A stretch of DNA of 64,000 nt, taken from assembly GCF_018603905.1 (NCBI RefSeq), contig NZ_JAHFZZ010000016.1, positions 1-64,000 on the forward strand, read 5' to 3'. Every line of letters begins with the position of its first letter. Position 1 is the stretch's first letter. Position numbers and translations under genes: made by a program. This document shows positions 1-8,828 of this stretch, piece by piece. The notes under the pieces are model-generated. The model saw only the letters and a program-made list of their open reading frames with translations, was not told where the DNA came from and ran no database searches. The stretch comes from Nonomuraea sp. NEAU-A123 (GTDB lineage Bacteria; Actinomycetota; Actinomycetes; Streptosporangiales; Streptosporangiaceae).

Positions 1-704
1 CGCTCGGCGGCATCATGACCAAGGTCATCGAACGCAACACGACGATCCCGGCCCGCCGGACCGAGACCTTCAGCACGGCCGACGACAACCAGGGCGCCGT
101 CGACATCGTGATCCTGCAGGGAGAGCGCGAGCGGGCGGCCGACAACCGGGTGCTCGGGCGCTTCCGGCTGGAGAACATCCGACCCGCGCTCCGGGGAGAG
201 CCGCAGATCGAGGTCACCTTCGACATCGACGCCAACGGCATACTCAACGTCACCGCGCGTGACAAGGACACCGGCGCCGAGCAGAAGGTCACCATCAGCG
301 AGACCTCCACGCTGGACAAGCAGGAGATCGAGCGGATGATCCAGGACGCCGAGCAGCACCGCGACGAGGACCTCCGGCTGCGGCAGATGATCGAGGTCCG
401 CAACGAGCTGGATTCGGTCGCCTACCAGGTGGAACGCCGCCTGAAGGAGCTCGGCGACACCGTCCCCGTACATGAGAAGGCGCGTGCCGAACAGCTCGTC
501 CACGACGCCCGCGAGGCGATCAAGCAGGAGGCGCCGATCGACCGGCTGCGCACGCTCAGCGGCGAGCTCCAGCAGGTCAACCAGGCGCTGCAGACCAGCC
601 AGTCGGCCAACGTGCCACCGCAGGGCAGGACGGAGAGCGCTTCGGGCGGCCCGGCCGACGACGACGTGATCGACGCCGAGTTCACCACCTCTGACACGGA
701 GTGA
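1..704 (+). CDS. dnaK: Chaperone DnaK (Hsp70), C-terminal part, cut by the window edge
   Basis: The reading frame enters from the left edge (codons start at base 3) and ends at a TGA at 702-704. The visible part covers the end of the beta-sandwich substrate-binding domain (FDIDANGILNVTARDK) and the helical lid, and it closes with the typical acidic DVIDAEF tail. The ATPase domain lies outside the window. DnaK is the cytoplasmic ATP-driven folding chaperone that works with DnaJ and GrpE. It is followed after one base by grpE, so this is the classical chaperone operon order. The conserved C-terminal sequence makes the call secure, although only about 230 residues are seen. Confidence 0.95.
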   Translation, partial: LGGIMTKVIERNTTIPARRTETFSTADDNQGAVDIVILQGERERAADNRVLGRFRLENIRPALRGEPQIEVTFDIDANGILNVTARDKDTGAEQKVTISETSTLDKQEIERMIQDAEQHRDEDLRLRQMIEVRNELDSVAYQVERRLKELGDTVPVHEKARAEQLVHDAREAIKQEAPIDRLRTLSGELQQVNQALQTSQSANVPPQGRTESASGGPADDDVIDAEFTTSDTE

Positions 705-705
705 C

Positions 706-1230
706 ATGAACGGCCACGAAGAGCGTACGGACCAGGATGGTGCGCGGGCGGTTCAGGTCGGCACCGACGAGGCCGATCCGGTCCCGGAATCGGAGGCGAA
801 GCTGGCGGAGCTGGAGGACCGGTGGCTGCGTGCGGTCGCCGAGCTGGACAACGTCCGCAAGCGCATCGCCCGGGACACCGAGCGGCTCCGGGTCGAGGAG
901 CGGGACAAGGTGGTCTCCCAGTGGCTGCCCGTCCTGGACAACCTGGAGCGCGCGCTGAGCGCTGCCGATGGGGACGGCGACGCCAATCCGGTCATCCAGG
1001 GGGTGCGTGCGGTGCGAGACCAGGCGGTCGCCACGCTGAACCGCCTCGGCTACCGCCGCCAGGACCAGACCGGCGTGCCGTTCGATCCCCAGCACCACGA
1101 GGCGGTCTCGACCGTCGAACGCGACGACGTCGCACCCGGCACCGTCGTGGAGGTGCTGCAGCCCGGCTACGGCGACGACCAGCGGCAACTGCGCCCGGCG
1201 GTGGTGGTGGTAGCCAAGAAGGCGGAGTGA
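706..1230 (+). CDS. grpE: Nucleotide exchange factor GrpE
   Basis: This 174-residue protein has the GrpE layout. An acidic, poorly conserved N-terminus is followed by a long charged helix (about residues 20-75, RWLRAVAELDNVRKR) and a compact C-terminal beta domain (about 120-170, containing VPFDPQHHEAV and PGTVVEVLQPGY). GrpE releases ADP from DnaK. The ATG lies one base after the dnaK stop, and the stop overlaps the dnaJ start as TGATG, so the three chaperones are probably translationally coupled. The length is usual for actinobacterial GrpE. Confidence 0.96.
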   Translation: MNGHEERTDQDGARAVQVGTDEADPVPESEAKLAELEDRWLRAVAELDNVRKRIARDTERLRVEERDKVVSQWLPVLDNLERALSAADGDGDANPVIQGVRAVRDQAVATLNRLGYRRQDQTGVPFDPQHHEAVSTVERDDVAPGTVVEVLQPGYGDDQRQLRPAVVVVAKKAE

Positions 1231-2180
1231 TGGCCGATCGACGCGACTTCTACGAAGTGCTCGGAGTCGGCCGTAACGCCGACCAGGACGAGATCCAGCG
1301 GGCCTACCGCAAGCTCGTCCGCAAATACCATCCCGACGTCAACAAGGATCCGGGGGCGGAGGACACCTTCAAGGAGATCTCGGAGGCGTACTCCGTGCTC
1401 TCGGATCCCGAAATGCGCCGCAAGTACGACGCGTTCGGGCACGACTTCCGCCAGGTGCCGCCCGACGTCGATCCCGAGCAGTACGCCAGGGGCCGTTCCC
1501 GTGCTCGTGCCCGCTCCGGAGCCGGAGCACGTGGCGGAGGTGGCCAATGGCGCACGAGCGACGACTTCGGGACCGGCGCCGGAGGTATCGACTTCGAGGA
1601 CCTGCTCGGCGGCATGTTCGACGGCCGGGGCAGGCGCTCCTGGGGGCCCGTGCAGGGCGCGGACCAGGAAGCCGAGCTGACACTCCCGGTCGAGGAGGCC
1701 TACCACGGCGGGCGCCGGACGATCACGCTGGGCGGAGGACGGCGGCTGGACGTCACGATCCCGCCCGGGGTGACGGACGGCCAGCGCATCAGGCTGGCCG
1801 GCCAGGGAGGCCAGGGGAGCCAAGGCGCCCAGCCGGGCGACCTCTACCTTATCGTCCGGATCGCCGAGCATCCCCGCTACCGCGTCGAGGGCCGCGACCT
1901 GCACACCTACCTGCCGCTGGCCCCTTGGGAGGCCGCGCTGGGCGCCACGGTCGCCATCGACACGCCGGGCGGCGAGGCCAAGCTGAAGGTGCCGCCGGGC
2001 ACCTCGACCGGGCGCCGCCTGCGGCTGCGCGGGCGCGGCATGCCCAACCCCCGCGGCAAGCCCGGCGACCTGTTCGCCGAGGTGCGGATCGTGGTGCCGC
2101 CCAAGCTCACCGAGGAGGAGCGGCGCCTGTTCGAACAGCTCGCCGCCACGTCCCGGTTCGACCCGAGGAGGGGCTCATGA
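1230..2180 (+). CDS. dnaJ: DnaJ/CbpA-type co-chaperone without zinc finger
   Basis: The ATG at 1230 overlaps the grpE stop (TGATG), and it is preferred to the longer upstream frame because the J domain begins right there (DFYEVLGVGRNA). The J domain spans about residues 4-70 with the HPD motif in YHPDVN. A Gly/Arg-rich linker follows (about 85-120), then two C-terminal substrate-binding domains (about 140-305). There is no cysteine anywhere in the 316 residues, so the zinc-finger module of class A DnaJ is missing. This makes it a class B, CbpA-like J protein. It stimulates the DnaK ATPase and delivers clients. Confidence 0.93.
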   Translation: MADRRDFYEVLGVGRNADQDEIQRAYRKLVRKYHPDVNKDPGAEDTFKEISEAYSVLSDPEMRRKYDAFGHDFRQVPPDVDPEQYARGRSRARARSGAGARGGGGQWRTSDDFGTGAGGIDFEDLLGGMFDGRGRRSWGPVQGADQEAELTLPVEEAYHGGRRTITLGGGRRLDVTIPPGVTDGQRIRLAGQGGQGSQGAQPGDLYLIVRIAEHPRYRVEGRDLHTYLPLAPWEAALGATVAIDTPGGEAKLKVPPGTSTGRRLRLRGRGMPNPRGKPGDLFAEVRIVVPPKLTEEERRLFEQLAATSRFDPRRGS

Positions 2181-2473
2181 CGACGTACGCGATCGTCCGC
2201 CCGACACGGCTGGGCCTGGACTCCTATGCGCGGGTCACCGGGCTGCACCCGGAGACCATCCGCCGCCTGGTGGTGCTCGGCTTGCTGGAACCGGTCAGGG
2301 ACGCCAGGGGAGAGCTCTGCTTCCCGCTCTCCCAGGTCGCCGCGGCCGCCCGCATCCGGCGGCTGCACGAGGGCCTGTCGATCAACTATGCCGCGATCGG
2401 GCTGGTGACCGACCTGCTCGACCGGATCGAGGCGCTGGAGAGCTCCCTGCGTACGCACGCCTCACGACACTAG
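2177..2473 (+). CDS. CbpM-like chaperone modulator (MerR-fold helix-turn-helix)
   Basis: The ATG overlaps the dnaJ stop as ATGA, giving a 98-residue product. It begins with a MerR-like helix-turn-helix (SYARVTGLHPETIRRLVVLGLLEP), followed by a basic segment and a C-terminal leucine-rich helix (LVTDLLDRIEALE). CbpM proteins bind the J domain of CbpA-type DnaJ and inhibit it, and the neighbouring zinc-less DnaJ is exactly such a partner. HspR, the MerR-type repressor found at this place in other actinobacterial dnaK operons, is the alternative. HspR is longer and carries the MerR wing, which I do not see. Confidence 0.72.
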   Translation: MTTYAIVRPTRLGLDSYARVTGLHPETIRRLVVLGLLEPVRDARGELCFPLSQVAAAARIRRLHEGLSINYAAIGLVTDLLDRIEALESSLRTHASRH

Positions 2474-2483
2474 GGGGACTGAA

Positions 2484-5102
2484 GTGGACCCGAACATTAT
2501 GACGCAGAAGTCGCAGGAGGCCCTGCACGGCGCCCAGACGAAGGCGCTGCGCTACGGGCACACCGAGGTCGACGCCGAGCACCTGCTGCTGGCCCTGCTC
2601 GAACAGCCGGACGGGCTGGCCCCCCGGCTCGTGCAGCACGCCGGAGCCGACCCGGAGGCCCTGCGCAGGGACCTGGAGCACGATCTGGAACGCCGTCCCA
2701 AGGTCAGCGGCCCGGGCGCGCAACCCGGACAGGTCTACGTCACGCAGCGGCTGTCGCGGCTGCTGGACACCGCCGAGCGGGAGGCGAAACGGCTCAAGGA
2801 CGACTACGTCTCGGTCGAGCACCTGCTGCTGGCCCTGATCGAGGAGGGCGCCGGCACACCCTCCGGACGGCTGCTGCACGAGCAGGGGCTCACCAGGGAC
2901 CGGTTCCTGGAAGCGCTGACCGCCATCCGGGGTAACCAGCGCGTCACCTCGGCCATGCCGGAGGTCGCCTACGAGGCGCTGGAGAAGTACGGCCGCGACC
3001 TGGTGAGCGAGGCCCAGGCGGGCAAGCTGGACCCGGTGATCGGCCGCGACACGGAGATCCGCCGGGTGATCCAGATCCTGTCCCGCAAGACCAAGAACAA
3101 CCCAGTGCTGATCGGCGACCCCGGCGTCGGCAAGACCGCCATCGTGGAAGGGCTCGCCCAGCGGATCACGAACGCGGACGTCCCCGAGGGGCTGCGCGAC
3201 AAGACCGTCTTCAGCCTGGACATGGGCGCGCTCGTGGCCGGCGCCAAGTACCGCGGCGAGTTCGAGGAACGCCTGAAGGCCGTGCTGAACGAAGTCACGG
3301 CTGCCCAGGGACAGATCCTGCTGTTCGTGGACGAGCTGCACACCGTGGTCGGAGCCGGGGCGACCGAGGGCGCCATGGACGCGGGCAACATGCTCAAGCC
3401 GATGCTCGCCCGCGGCGAACTGCACATGATCGGCGCGACCACGGTCCAGGAGTACCGCCTGCACATCGAGAAGGACGCGGCCCTGGAGCGCAGGTTCCAG
3501 CCCGTCCTGGTGGACGAGCCGTCCGAAGATGACGCGATATCGATCCTGCGGGGGCTGCGCGAGCGGCTGGAGATCTTCCACGGTGTGAAGATCCAGGACA
3601 GCTCCATCGTCGCCGCGGTGACGCTGAGCCACCGCTACATCTCCGACCGGTTCCTCCCGGACAAGGCCATCGACCTGGTCGACGAGGCCTGCGCGATGAT
3701 CCGTACGGAGATCGACTCCATGCCGGCCGAGCTCGACGAACTCACCCGGCGGGTGATGCGGCTGGAGATCGAGGAGGCCGCGCTCGCCAAGGAGGACGAC
3801 CCCGCCAGCAAGGCCCGCCTCGCCGACCTGCGCAAGGAGCTGGCCGACCTGCGCGCCGAGGCCGACGCCATGCGGGCGCAGTGGGAGTCCGAGCGGCACG
3901 CCCTGCGCAAGGTCCAGGCCCTGCGCCAGGAACTGGAGACCGTGCGCCGGGAGGCCGAGCAGGCCGAACGCGACTACGACCTCAACCGCGCCGCCGAGCT
4001 GCGCCACGGCAAGCTCCCCGAGCTGGAACGCCGCCTGCAGGCGGAGGAGGAGCAGCTGGCCCTGCGCCAGAGCGGCCGCAGGCTGCTGCGCGAGGTCGTC
4101 ACCGAGGACGAGATCGCCGACATCGTCTCCCGCTGGACCGGCATCCCGGTCACCCGCCTGAAGGAGGGCGAGCGTGAGAAGCTGCTGCGCCTGGACGAGA
4201 TCCTGCACGAGCGGGTCATCGGCCAGGAGGAGGCCGTGCGGCTGGTGGCCGACGCGGTCATCCGCGCCCGCTCCGGCATCAAGGATCCGCGGCGGCCCGT
4301 CGGGTCGTTCCTGTTCCTCGGGCCGACCGGTGTCGGCAAGACCGAGCTGGCCAGGACGCTCGCGGCCGCGCTGTTCGACACCGAGGACAACATGGTCCGC
4401 ATCGACATGAGCGAGTACCAGGAGCGCCACACGGTCAGCCGCCTGGTCGGCGCCCCTCCCGGCTACATCGGGTACGAGGAGGGCGGCCAGCTAACCGAGG
4501 CAGTGCGGCGCAAGCCGTACTCGGTGGTCCTCTTTGACGAGGTGGAGAAGGCGCACGCGGACGTGTTCAACACGTTCCTGCAGGTCCTGGACGACGGGCG
4601 GCTGACCGACGCGCAGGGCCGTACGGTCGACTTCCGCAACGCCGTGATCATCATGACCTCGAACATCGGCTCGCAGTACCTGCTCGACGGGGTCACCTCC
4701 GACGGCGAGATCAAGCCGGAAGCCCGCGACCGGGTCATGAACGAGCTGCGCACGCACTTCCGGCCGGAGTTCCTCAACAGGGTCGACGACATCGTGCTGT
4801 TCAAGCCTCTGACCGAGGCCCAGATCGAGCGGATCGTGGACCTGATGTTCAACGACGTCAGGCAGCGGCTGGCCGACCGGCGGCTCACGCTGCGGGTCAC
4901 CGACCAGGCGCTCAAGCTCATCGCCAACCAGGGCTATGACCCCGTGTACGGGGCCCGGCCGCTGCGCCGGTTCATCGCCCGCGAGGTCGAGACCAGGATC
5001 GGGCGGGCGCTGCTGGGCGGCGACGCTCCCGACGGCTCGACCGTGACGGTGGACGTCGACCACGGCGAGCTGAGCGTCACCTTCACCGGACCGGGGAGCT
5101 GA
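2484..5102 (+). CDS. clpB: ATP-dependent disaggregase ClpB
   Basis: The 872-residue protein starts at GTG 2484, which restores the family N-terminus (MDPN..TQKSQEAL). A GGGGG stretch at 2473-2477 is the ribosome-binding site. In order it shows a duplicated Clp N-domain (to about 150), AAA-1 with Walker A GDPGVGKT (about residue 210), the coiled-coil middle domain (about 410-520, EEEQLALRQ), and AAA-2 with Walker A GPTGVGKT (about 615) and the arginine-rich sensor GARPLRR near 835. The middle domain separates ClpB from ClpC. ClpB pulls proteins out of aggregates together with the DnaK system encoded just upstream. Confidence 0.97.
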   Translation: MDPNIMTQKSQEALHGAQTKALRYGHTEVDAEHLLLALLEQPDGLAPRLVQHAGADPEALRRDLEHDLERRPKVSGPGAQPGQVYVTQRLSRLLDTAEREAKRLKDDYVSVEHLLLALIEEGAGTPSGRLLHEQGLTRDRFLEALTAIRGNQRVTSAMPEVAYEALEKYGRDLVSEAQAGKLDPVIGRDTEIRRVIQILSRKTKNNPVLIGDPGVGKTAIVEGLAQRITNADVPEGLRDKTVFSLDMGALVAGAKYRGEFEERLKAVLNEVTAAQGQILLFVDELHTVVGAGATEGAMDAGNMLKPMLARGELHMIGATTVQEYRLHIEKDAALERRFQPVLVDEPSEDDAISILRGLRERLEIFHGVKIQDSSIVAAVTLSHRYISDRFLPDKAIDLVDEACAMIRTEIDSMPAELDELTRRVMRLEIEEAALAKEDDPASKARLADLRKELADLRAEADAMRAQWESERHALRKVQALRQELETVRREAEQAERDYDLNRAAELRHGKLPELERRLQAEEEQLALRQSGRRLLREVVTEDEIADIVSRWTGIPVTRLKEGEREKLLRLDEILHERVIGQEEAVRLVADAVIRARSGIKDPRRPVGSFLFLGPTGVGKTELARTLAAALFDTEDNMVRIDMSEYQERHTVSRLVGAPPGYIGYEEGGQLTEAVRRKPYSVVLFDEVEKAHADVFNTFLQVLDDGRLTDAQGRTVDFRNAVIIMTSNIGSQYLLDGVTSDGEIKPEARDRVMNELRTHFRPEFLNRVDDIVLFKPLTEAQIERIVDLMFNDVRQRLADRRLTLRVTDQALKLIANQGYDPVYGARPLRRFIAREVETRIGRALLGGDAPDGSTVTVDVDHGELSVTFTGPGS

Positions 5103-5103
5103 C

Positions 5104-5538
5104 ATGATCTCGACCACCGTCGCCTGCCCGAACTGCGGCAAACGGAACAGGGTGCCGGCCGCGGCCGACGGCATCCCCCAGTGCGGGAACTGCCATCAGC
5201 CGCTGCCTTGGATCGCCGAGGCGGGCGACGACACGTTCGCCGAAGTCGCCGAGCGATCGGCGCTACCGGTCATCGTCGACTTCTGGGCGGACTGGTGCGG
5301 GCCGTGCCGGATGGTCACGCCCGCGCTCGAACAGCTCTCCCAGGACATGGCCGGCCGCGTCAAACTCGTCAAAGTCGACGTGGACCGCTCGCCACGCCTG
5401 TCCGAGCGCTTCGCGATCAAGCACATCCCGACGCTCATGATGATGGTCCGCGGCGAGGTCGTCGCCCAGCGGGCGGGCGGCGCGCCCGCCCACGAGCTGC
5501 GCAGATGGGTCGAGGACGCGATCAAGGCGCGCACATGA
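5104..5538 (+). CDS. Thioredoxin with N-terminal zinc ribbon (thioredoxin 2 type)
   Basis: The 144-residue protein carries two CxxC pairs near the N-terminus (CPNCGKR at residue 9 and CGNCHQP at about 29) that should bind zinc. A complete thioredoxin fold with the WCGPC active site follows at about residue 63, with the cis-proline in IPTLMMM. This is the layout of TrxC/Trx2, a cytoplasmic dithiol reductase linked to oxidative and heat stress. It starts one base after clpB and overlaps the next gene by ATGA, so it belongs to the chaperone operon. It could supply reduced thiols to clients being refolded. Confidence 0.92.
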   Translation: MISTTVACPNCGKRNRVPAAADGIPQCGNCHQPLPWIAEAGDDTFAEVAERSALPVIVDFWADWCGPCRMVTPALEQLSQDMAGRVKLVKVDVDRSPRLSERFAIKHIPTLMMMVRGEVVAQRAGGAPAHELRRWVEDAIKART

Positions 5539-7184
5539 CGCCGGTACCCGAGACGCCGGACTTGTACGGCGCCTATCCCCGGCTGAACGAGGCGCAGCTC
5601 GCCGAGCTCTCCCCCCGTGGCGAGCGCCGGGCCGTGTCGGGAGGCGACGTCCTGTTCCGTGAGGGGGAGCCCACCGCGGAGTTCATCGTCGTGCTGACCG
5701 GCAAGGTAGCCATGGTCGAGGGGCGCGGCCCGGACGAGCGGACGATCGCCGTCCACGGCCCGGGCCGGTTCCTCGGCGAGCTCAGCCTGCTCACCGGCCA
5801 GGCGGGATTCCTGACCGCCGTCGTCCAGGAGCCGGGCGAGGTGCTGGCCGTGCCGGCCGACGAGGTGCGCGCGCTGGTGGCGCGGGACCAGGCGCTCGGC
5901 GACCTCATCCTGCGGGCCTACCTGGCCCGGCGGTCCCTGCTGATCGGGCTGGGCATCGGCTTCCGCATCATCGGCTCCCGCTATTCGGCGGACTGCCGGC
6001 GGCTGCGCGAGTTCGCCGCCCGCAACAGGGTGCCGCACCGGTGGATCGACCTGGAGGAGGACGAGGAGGCGGACGCCCTGCTGCGCGAGCTGCGCATCCC
6101 GCCTGAGGACACCCCGGTCGTGATCTGGCGCGGCGACAAGGTCCTGCGCAACCCGACCGTCGCCGAGCTGGCGAAGGCGATCGGCCTGCCCGCCCCGGTG
6201 CCCGGCGACGGGGTCAGCGACCTGGTCGTCGTGGGCGCGGGCCCCGCGGGCCTGGCCGCCGCCGTGTACGGGGCCTCGGAAGGGCTGACGACCATCGTGC
6301 TCGACGCCGTGGCCGCCGGCGGCCAAGCCGGCACCTCCTCCCGCATCGAGAACTACCTCGGTTTCCCCTCCGGCATCTCGGGCGCCGAGCTGGCCGAGCG
6401 CGCCATCATCCAGGCGCGGAAGTTCGGCGCGGTGCTGACCGTCCCGGCCGAGGCGACCGGCCTGCAGCCGGACGACGGCTTCTACGGCGTCGTCGTCGAG
6501 GACGGCAGCACCGTCAAGGGCCACGCCGTGATCATCGCCACCGGCGCCCGCTACCGGCGGCTGGAGGTCCCCGAGCTGGAGAAGTACGAGGGATCGGGCG
6601 TCTACTACGCGGCCACCCCATTCGAGCTGCGCATGTGCAGCCACTCGCCGGTGGTCATCGTCGGCGGCGGCAACTCCGCCGGTCAGGCGGCCCTCTACCT
6701 GGCCAGGAACGCGTCGTCGGTGCACATGATCGTACGCGGTGACGACATACGCGCCGGCATGTCCCACTACCTAGCCGACGAGCTCGACCGCACGCCCGGC
6801 ATCGAGATCATGCCCGACACCGAGGTATGCGAGCTCATCGGCGACGGCACACTGAAAGGTATCCGCGTCCGCAACAAGCGCACGGGGAAGTCCCTGGAGA
6901 TCGCGACCAGGGCCATGTTCGTCTTCATCGGCGCCGACCCGCACACCAAGTGGCTGGAGGGCGCCGTGCCGCTCGACGACCGCGGCTTCATCATCACGGG
7001 ACAATCCACCACCTGGAATGCACTGCTTCCCCTGGAGACCGACCACCTGGGCGTCTTCGCTGTGGGCGACGTCCGCAGCGGATCGGTCAAGCGGGTCGCC
7101 TCCGCGGTGGGGGAGGGCGCCATGGCCGTGCGCCTGGTGCACGAGAGGTTCACCACCACAGGAAATCGACAGAGAAGACGGTGA
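5535..7184 (+). CDS. Flavoprotein: cNMP-binding domain, thioredoxin-like segment and thioredoxin-reductase-like domain
   Basis: The start is the ATG overlapping the thioredoxin stop (ATGA), giving 549 residues. Residues 1-125 form a cyclic-nucleotide-binding beta-roll (FREGEPTAEF, GPGRFLGELSLLTG). Residues about 145-225 look like a glutaredoxin-like segment with a single cysteine (SADCRRL). Residues about 230-540 form a thioredoxin-reductase-type oxidoreductase with an FAD motif (VVVGAGPAGLAAA), an NAD(P) motif (VIVGGGNSAGQAA) and a C-terminal GDVR. The CxxC redox pair that thioredoxin reductase carries before the NADPH motif is missing; the site reads ATPFELRMC. It is therefore probably not an ordinary reductase of the adjacent thioredoxin. 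It may be ligand-gated, but the substrate is unknown. Confidence 0.88.
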   Translation: MTPVPETPDLYGAYPRLNEAQLAELSPRGERRAVSGGDVLFREGEPTAEFIVVLTGKVAMVEGRGPDERTIAVHGPGRFLGELSLLTGQAGFLTAVVQEPGEVLAVPADEVRALVARDQALGDLILRAYLARRSLLIGLGIGFRIIGSRYSADCRRLREFAARNRVPHRWIDLEEDEEADALLRELRIPPEDTPVVIWRGDKVLRNPTVAELAKAIGLPAPVPGDGVSDLVVVGAGPAGLAAAVYGASEGLTTIVLDAVAAGGQAGTSSRIENYLGFPSGISGAELAERAIIQARKFGAVLTVPAEATGLQPDDGFYGVVVEDGSTVKGHAVIIATGARYRRLEVPELEKYEGSGVYYAATPFELRMCSHSPVVIVGGGNSAGQAALYLARNASSVHMIVRGDDIRAGMSHYLADELDRTPGIEIMPDTEVCELIGDGTLKGIRVRNKRTGKSLEIATRAMFVFIGADPHTKWLEGAVPLDDRGFIITGQSTTWNALLPLETDHLGVFAVGDVRSGSVKRVASAVGEGAMAVRLVHERFTTTGNRQRRR

Positions 7185-7189
7185 TCGAC

Positions 7190-7639
7190 ATGCCGGTTAT
7201 GGCACACTCCAGGTTCGAGCGCTTCTTCCGCGCCGCCGCGGGACTCGACGTGGACAAGAACGACCTCAAGCGCTTCAACGACTTCGTCAACCAGAAGCTG
7301 TACGACATGCTCGTCGTCGCCGAGGCCGCGGCCAAGGAGAACAGGCGCGACATCATCCAGCCATGGGACCTGCCCATCACCAAGGGCCTGCAGGAGAACA
7401 TGCACGACTTCCGCGACCTGGACGAGGAACTGGAGCTGTCGCCGATCCTGGAGCAGCTCACCGCGCTGCCACCGCTCGACCTGTCGCTCAGCGTAGACGC
7501 CGAGGCCCGGCTGCCGGCCGTGGCCGGCGGGCTGTCCATGGTGTTCGCCCGTGCGCTCAAGATCGTCGAACCCGACCTCAAGAACCCCTCCAGCGAGCAC
7601 TGGCAGCGCATGACCCGGCTGTTCGGCCTGCTCCTGTGA
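7190..7639 (+). CDS. DUF1931 family protein, pseudodimeric histone fold
   Basis: The 149-residue protein (MPVMAHSRFERFFRAAAGL) matches my memory of the DUF1931 family, which has a duplicated histone fold as in Aquifex Aq_328. The first fold is visible as a short helix, a long central helix (DLKRFNDFVNQKLYDMLVVAE), and RRDIIQPWDLP, which corresponds to the loop and third helix of histones. A diverged second copy fills residues 80-149. ATG 7190 is preferred because AGAGAAGA (7171-7178) lies 11 bases upstream; a GTG at 7181 overlapping the previous stop is the alternative. It ends the stress operon. DNA binding is inferred from the fold, not shown. Confidence 0.85.
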   Translation: MPVMAHSRFERFFRAAAGLDVDKNDLKRFNDFVNQKLYDMLVVAEAAAKENRRDIIQPWDLPITKGLQENMHDFRDLDEELELSPILEQLTALPPLDLSLSVDAEARLPAVAGGLSMVFARALKIVEPDLKNPSSEHWQRMTRLFGLLL

Positions 7640-7784
7640 CGAGGAATGCGCCAAGTTGGACCGGCATCCAGACCATCACGGGCGATGGTCGCAGTTCGAG
7701 GGTCTCCCATACCCGCACGGCGCTGATCTTCTTGCCGCCCTTTTCCGCCCGCTCCGTCTCCAGACGCTCGGCGAACTTGGTGTT
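7637..7784 (-). pseudogene. Fragment of a tyrosine-type site-specific integrase
   Basis: About 49 codons on the minus strand read NTKFAERLETERAEKG, then RPSPVMVWMPVQLGAFL. The last part resembles the segment (VWTPEQ..AFL) that opens the catalytic domain in many actinobacterial tyrosine integrases. A stop lies 12 bases upstream in frame, and the downstream part runs into the end of the DUF1931 gene without any catalytic Arg or Tyr motif. This is a decayed scrap of a mobile element next to the operon end. I recognise it from memory, so confidence is moderate. Confidence 0.45.
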
Positions 7785-8009
7785 GAACGGTCACTCATGA
7801 CCGGCCTCCTGGCCGTACAGCCACGAACTAAACGCGCAGGTCAGAGCTATACGCCTTGATCGAAGCGTCTTCTTTAATCCGTAGGTTGACGTGGACTGAG
7901 CTGCGGTTATGCGGCGTCGCCGACTTGGCCTCGAAGTGATGTGACCAGGCCGGCCGGCACTGCGAACCCCGGCGGATCTGGTTGTCACGTTGCCGCCATT
8001 TGTCCGCTA
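7785..8009. other. Spacer without a convincing gene
   Basis: This stretch separates the end of the stress operon from the convergent sugar-transport operon. Its short open frames lack a ribosome-binding site and family resemblance. Together with the integrase fragment beside it, it is likely the scar of an old insertion. I see no strong terminator hairpin. Confidence 0.4.
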
Positions 8010-8828
8010 CTACTCCAGCCCGGTCCCGACGACGCCTTTGATGTACCACTTCTGGAACGCGAGGAAGATGATCAGCACCGGCGTCATGCTGATCACTGCC
8101 GCGGCCAGGCCGACGCTGGGTGACATCAGGGTGTATTGCCCCTGGGCAAGGGGCGCGAGCGCGACCGTCATCACCTGGTGCTCGCGGTCCGGCGCGACGA
8201 CCTGCGGCCAGATGTAGGTGTTCCACGCGGTCAGGAAGCTGATCGAGCAATAGGCGGCCAGCGCCGGCCTGGCCAGGGGCAGCGCGATCAGGGTCAGGAC
8301 GCGTGGCCAGCCCGCGCCGTCCAGCCGGGCCGCCTCGATGAGGCCCGGCGGCAGCCCGGCGAAGAACTGCCGGAACAGCAGCATCGCGAACGCCGTCTGG
8401 CCCGCTACTGGCAGGATCATGCCGGCGTAGGTTCCGACCAGGCCGAGCTGATAGGTGATGATGTAGAGGGGGATCAGCGTCATGTTGGCGGGCACGAACA
8501 TCGGCACCAGGATCACGCCGAGGAGCAGGCCCGTCCACCGAAACGGGATCGTCGCCAGAGCGAAGCCCGCCGGGATGGAGATCACCAGTTGCGCGGCGAC
8601 GATGCCGATGCTGAAGACGAACGAGTTGACGATGGCCCGTGCGGAGAGGAACTCGTAGGCCTCTGCATAGTTGTGCCATACGACGTTCGGCGGCAGCAGG
8701 TGGGGTGGGAAGGCACGCGCGTCCTGCGCCGACATCAAAGACGCCGAGAGCAGGTAGAACAGCGGCGCCGCCATGAGCAGCCCGCACAGCAGCAGCGTCG
8801 CGTATCGGACGAGGGTCCGGAGGGTCAT
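8010..8828 (-). CDS. Sugar ABC transporter permease (MalG/AraQ type)
   Basis: This 272-residue inner-membrane protein has six predicted helices, beginning with LVRYATLLLCGLLMAAPLFY. The permease coupling (EAA) loop near residue 180 reads IEAARLDGAGWPRVLTLIALPLARPAL. It is a carbohydrate-type (CUT1) permease. The ATG overlaps the stop of the upstream permease by four bases. It is the last gene of the operon led by a GH78 rhamnosidase, so the cargo is probably a rhamnose-containing saccharide. No ATPase gene follows. Confidence 0.93.
   Translation of the reverse strand: MTLRTLVRYATLLLCGLLMAAPLFYLLSASLMSAQDARAFPPHLLPPNVVWHNYAEAYEFLSARAIVNSFVFSIGIVAAQLVISIPAGFALATIPFRWTGLLLGVILVPMFVPANMTLIPLYIITYQLGLVGTYAGMILPVAGQTAFAMLLFRQFFAGLPPGLIEAARLDGAGWPRVLTLIALPLARPALAAYCSISFLTAWNTYIWPQVVAPDREHQVMTVALAPLAQGQYTLMSPSVGLAAAVISMTPVLIIFLAFQKWYIKGVVGTGLE

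Noticed and set aside
2382..4430. A 682-codon open frame antisense to clpB, and similar long antisense frames opposite most genes.
   Set aside because: High GC at third positions leaves few stops on the opposite strand. These frames have low-complexity composition, no ribosome-binding site and overlap well-recognised genes.
7656..7859. A 67-codon plus-strand frame after the DUF1931 gene.
   Set aside because: It is antisense to the recognisable integrase fragment and shows no family features.
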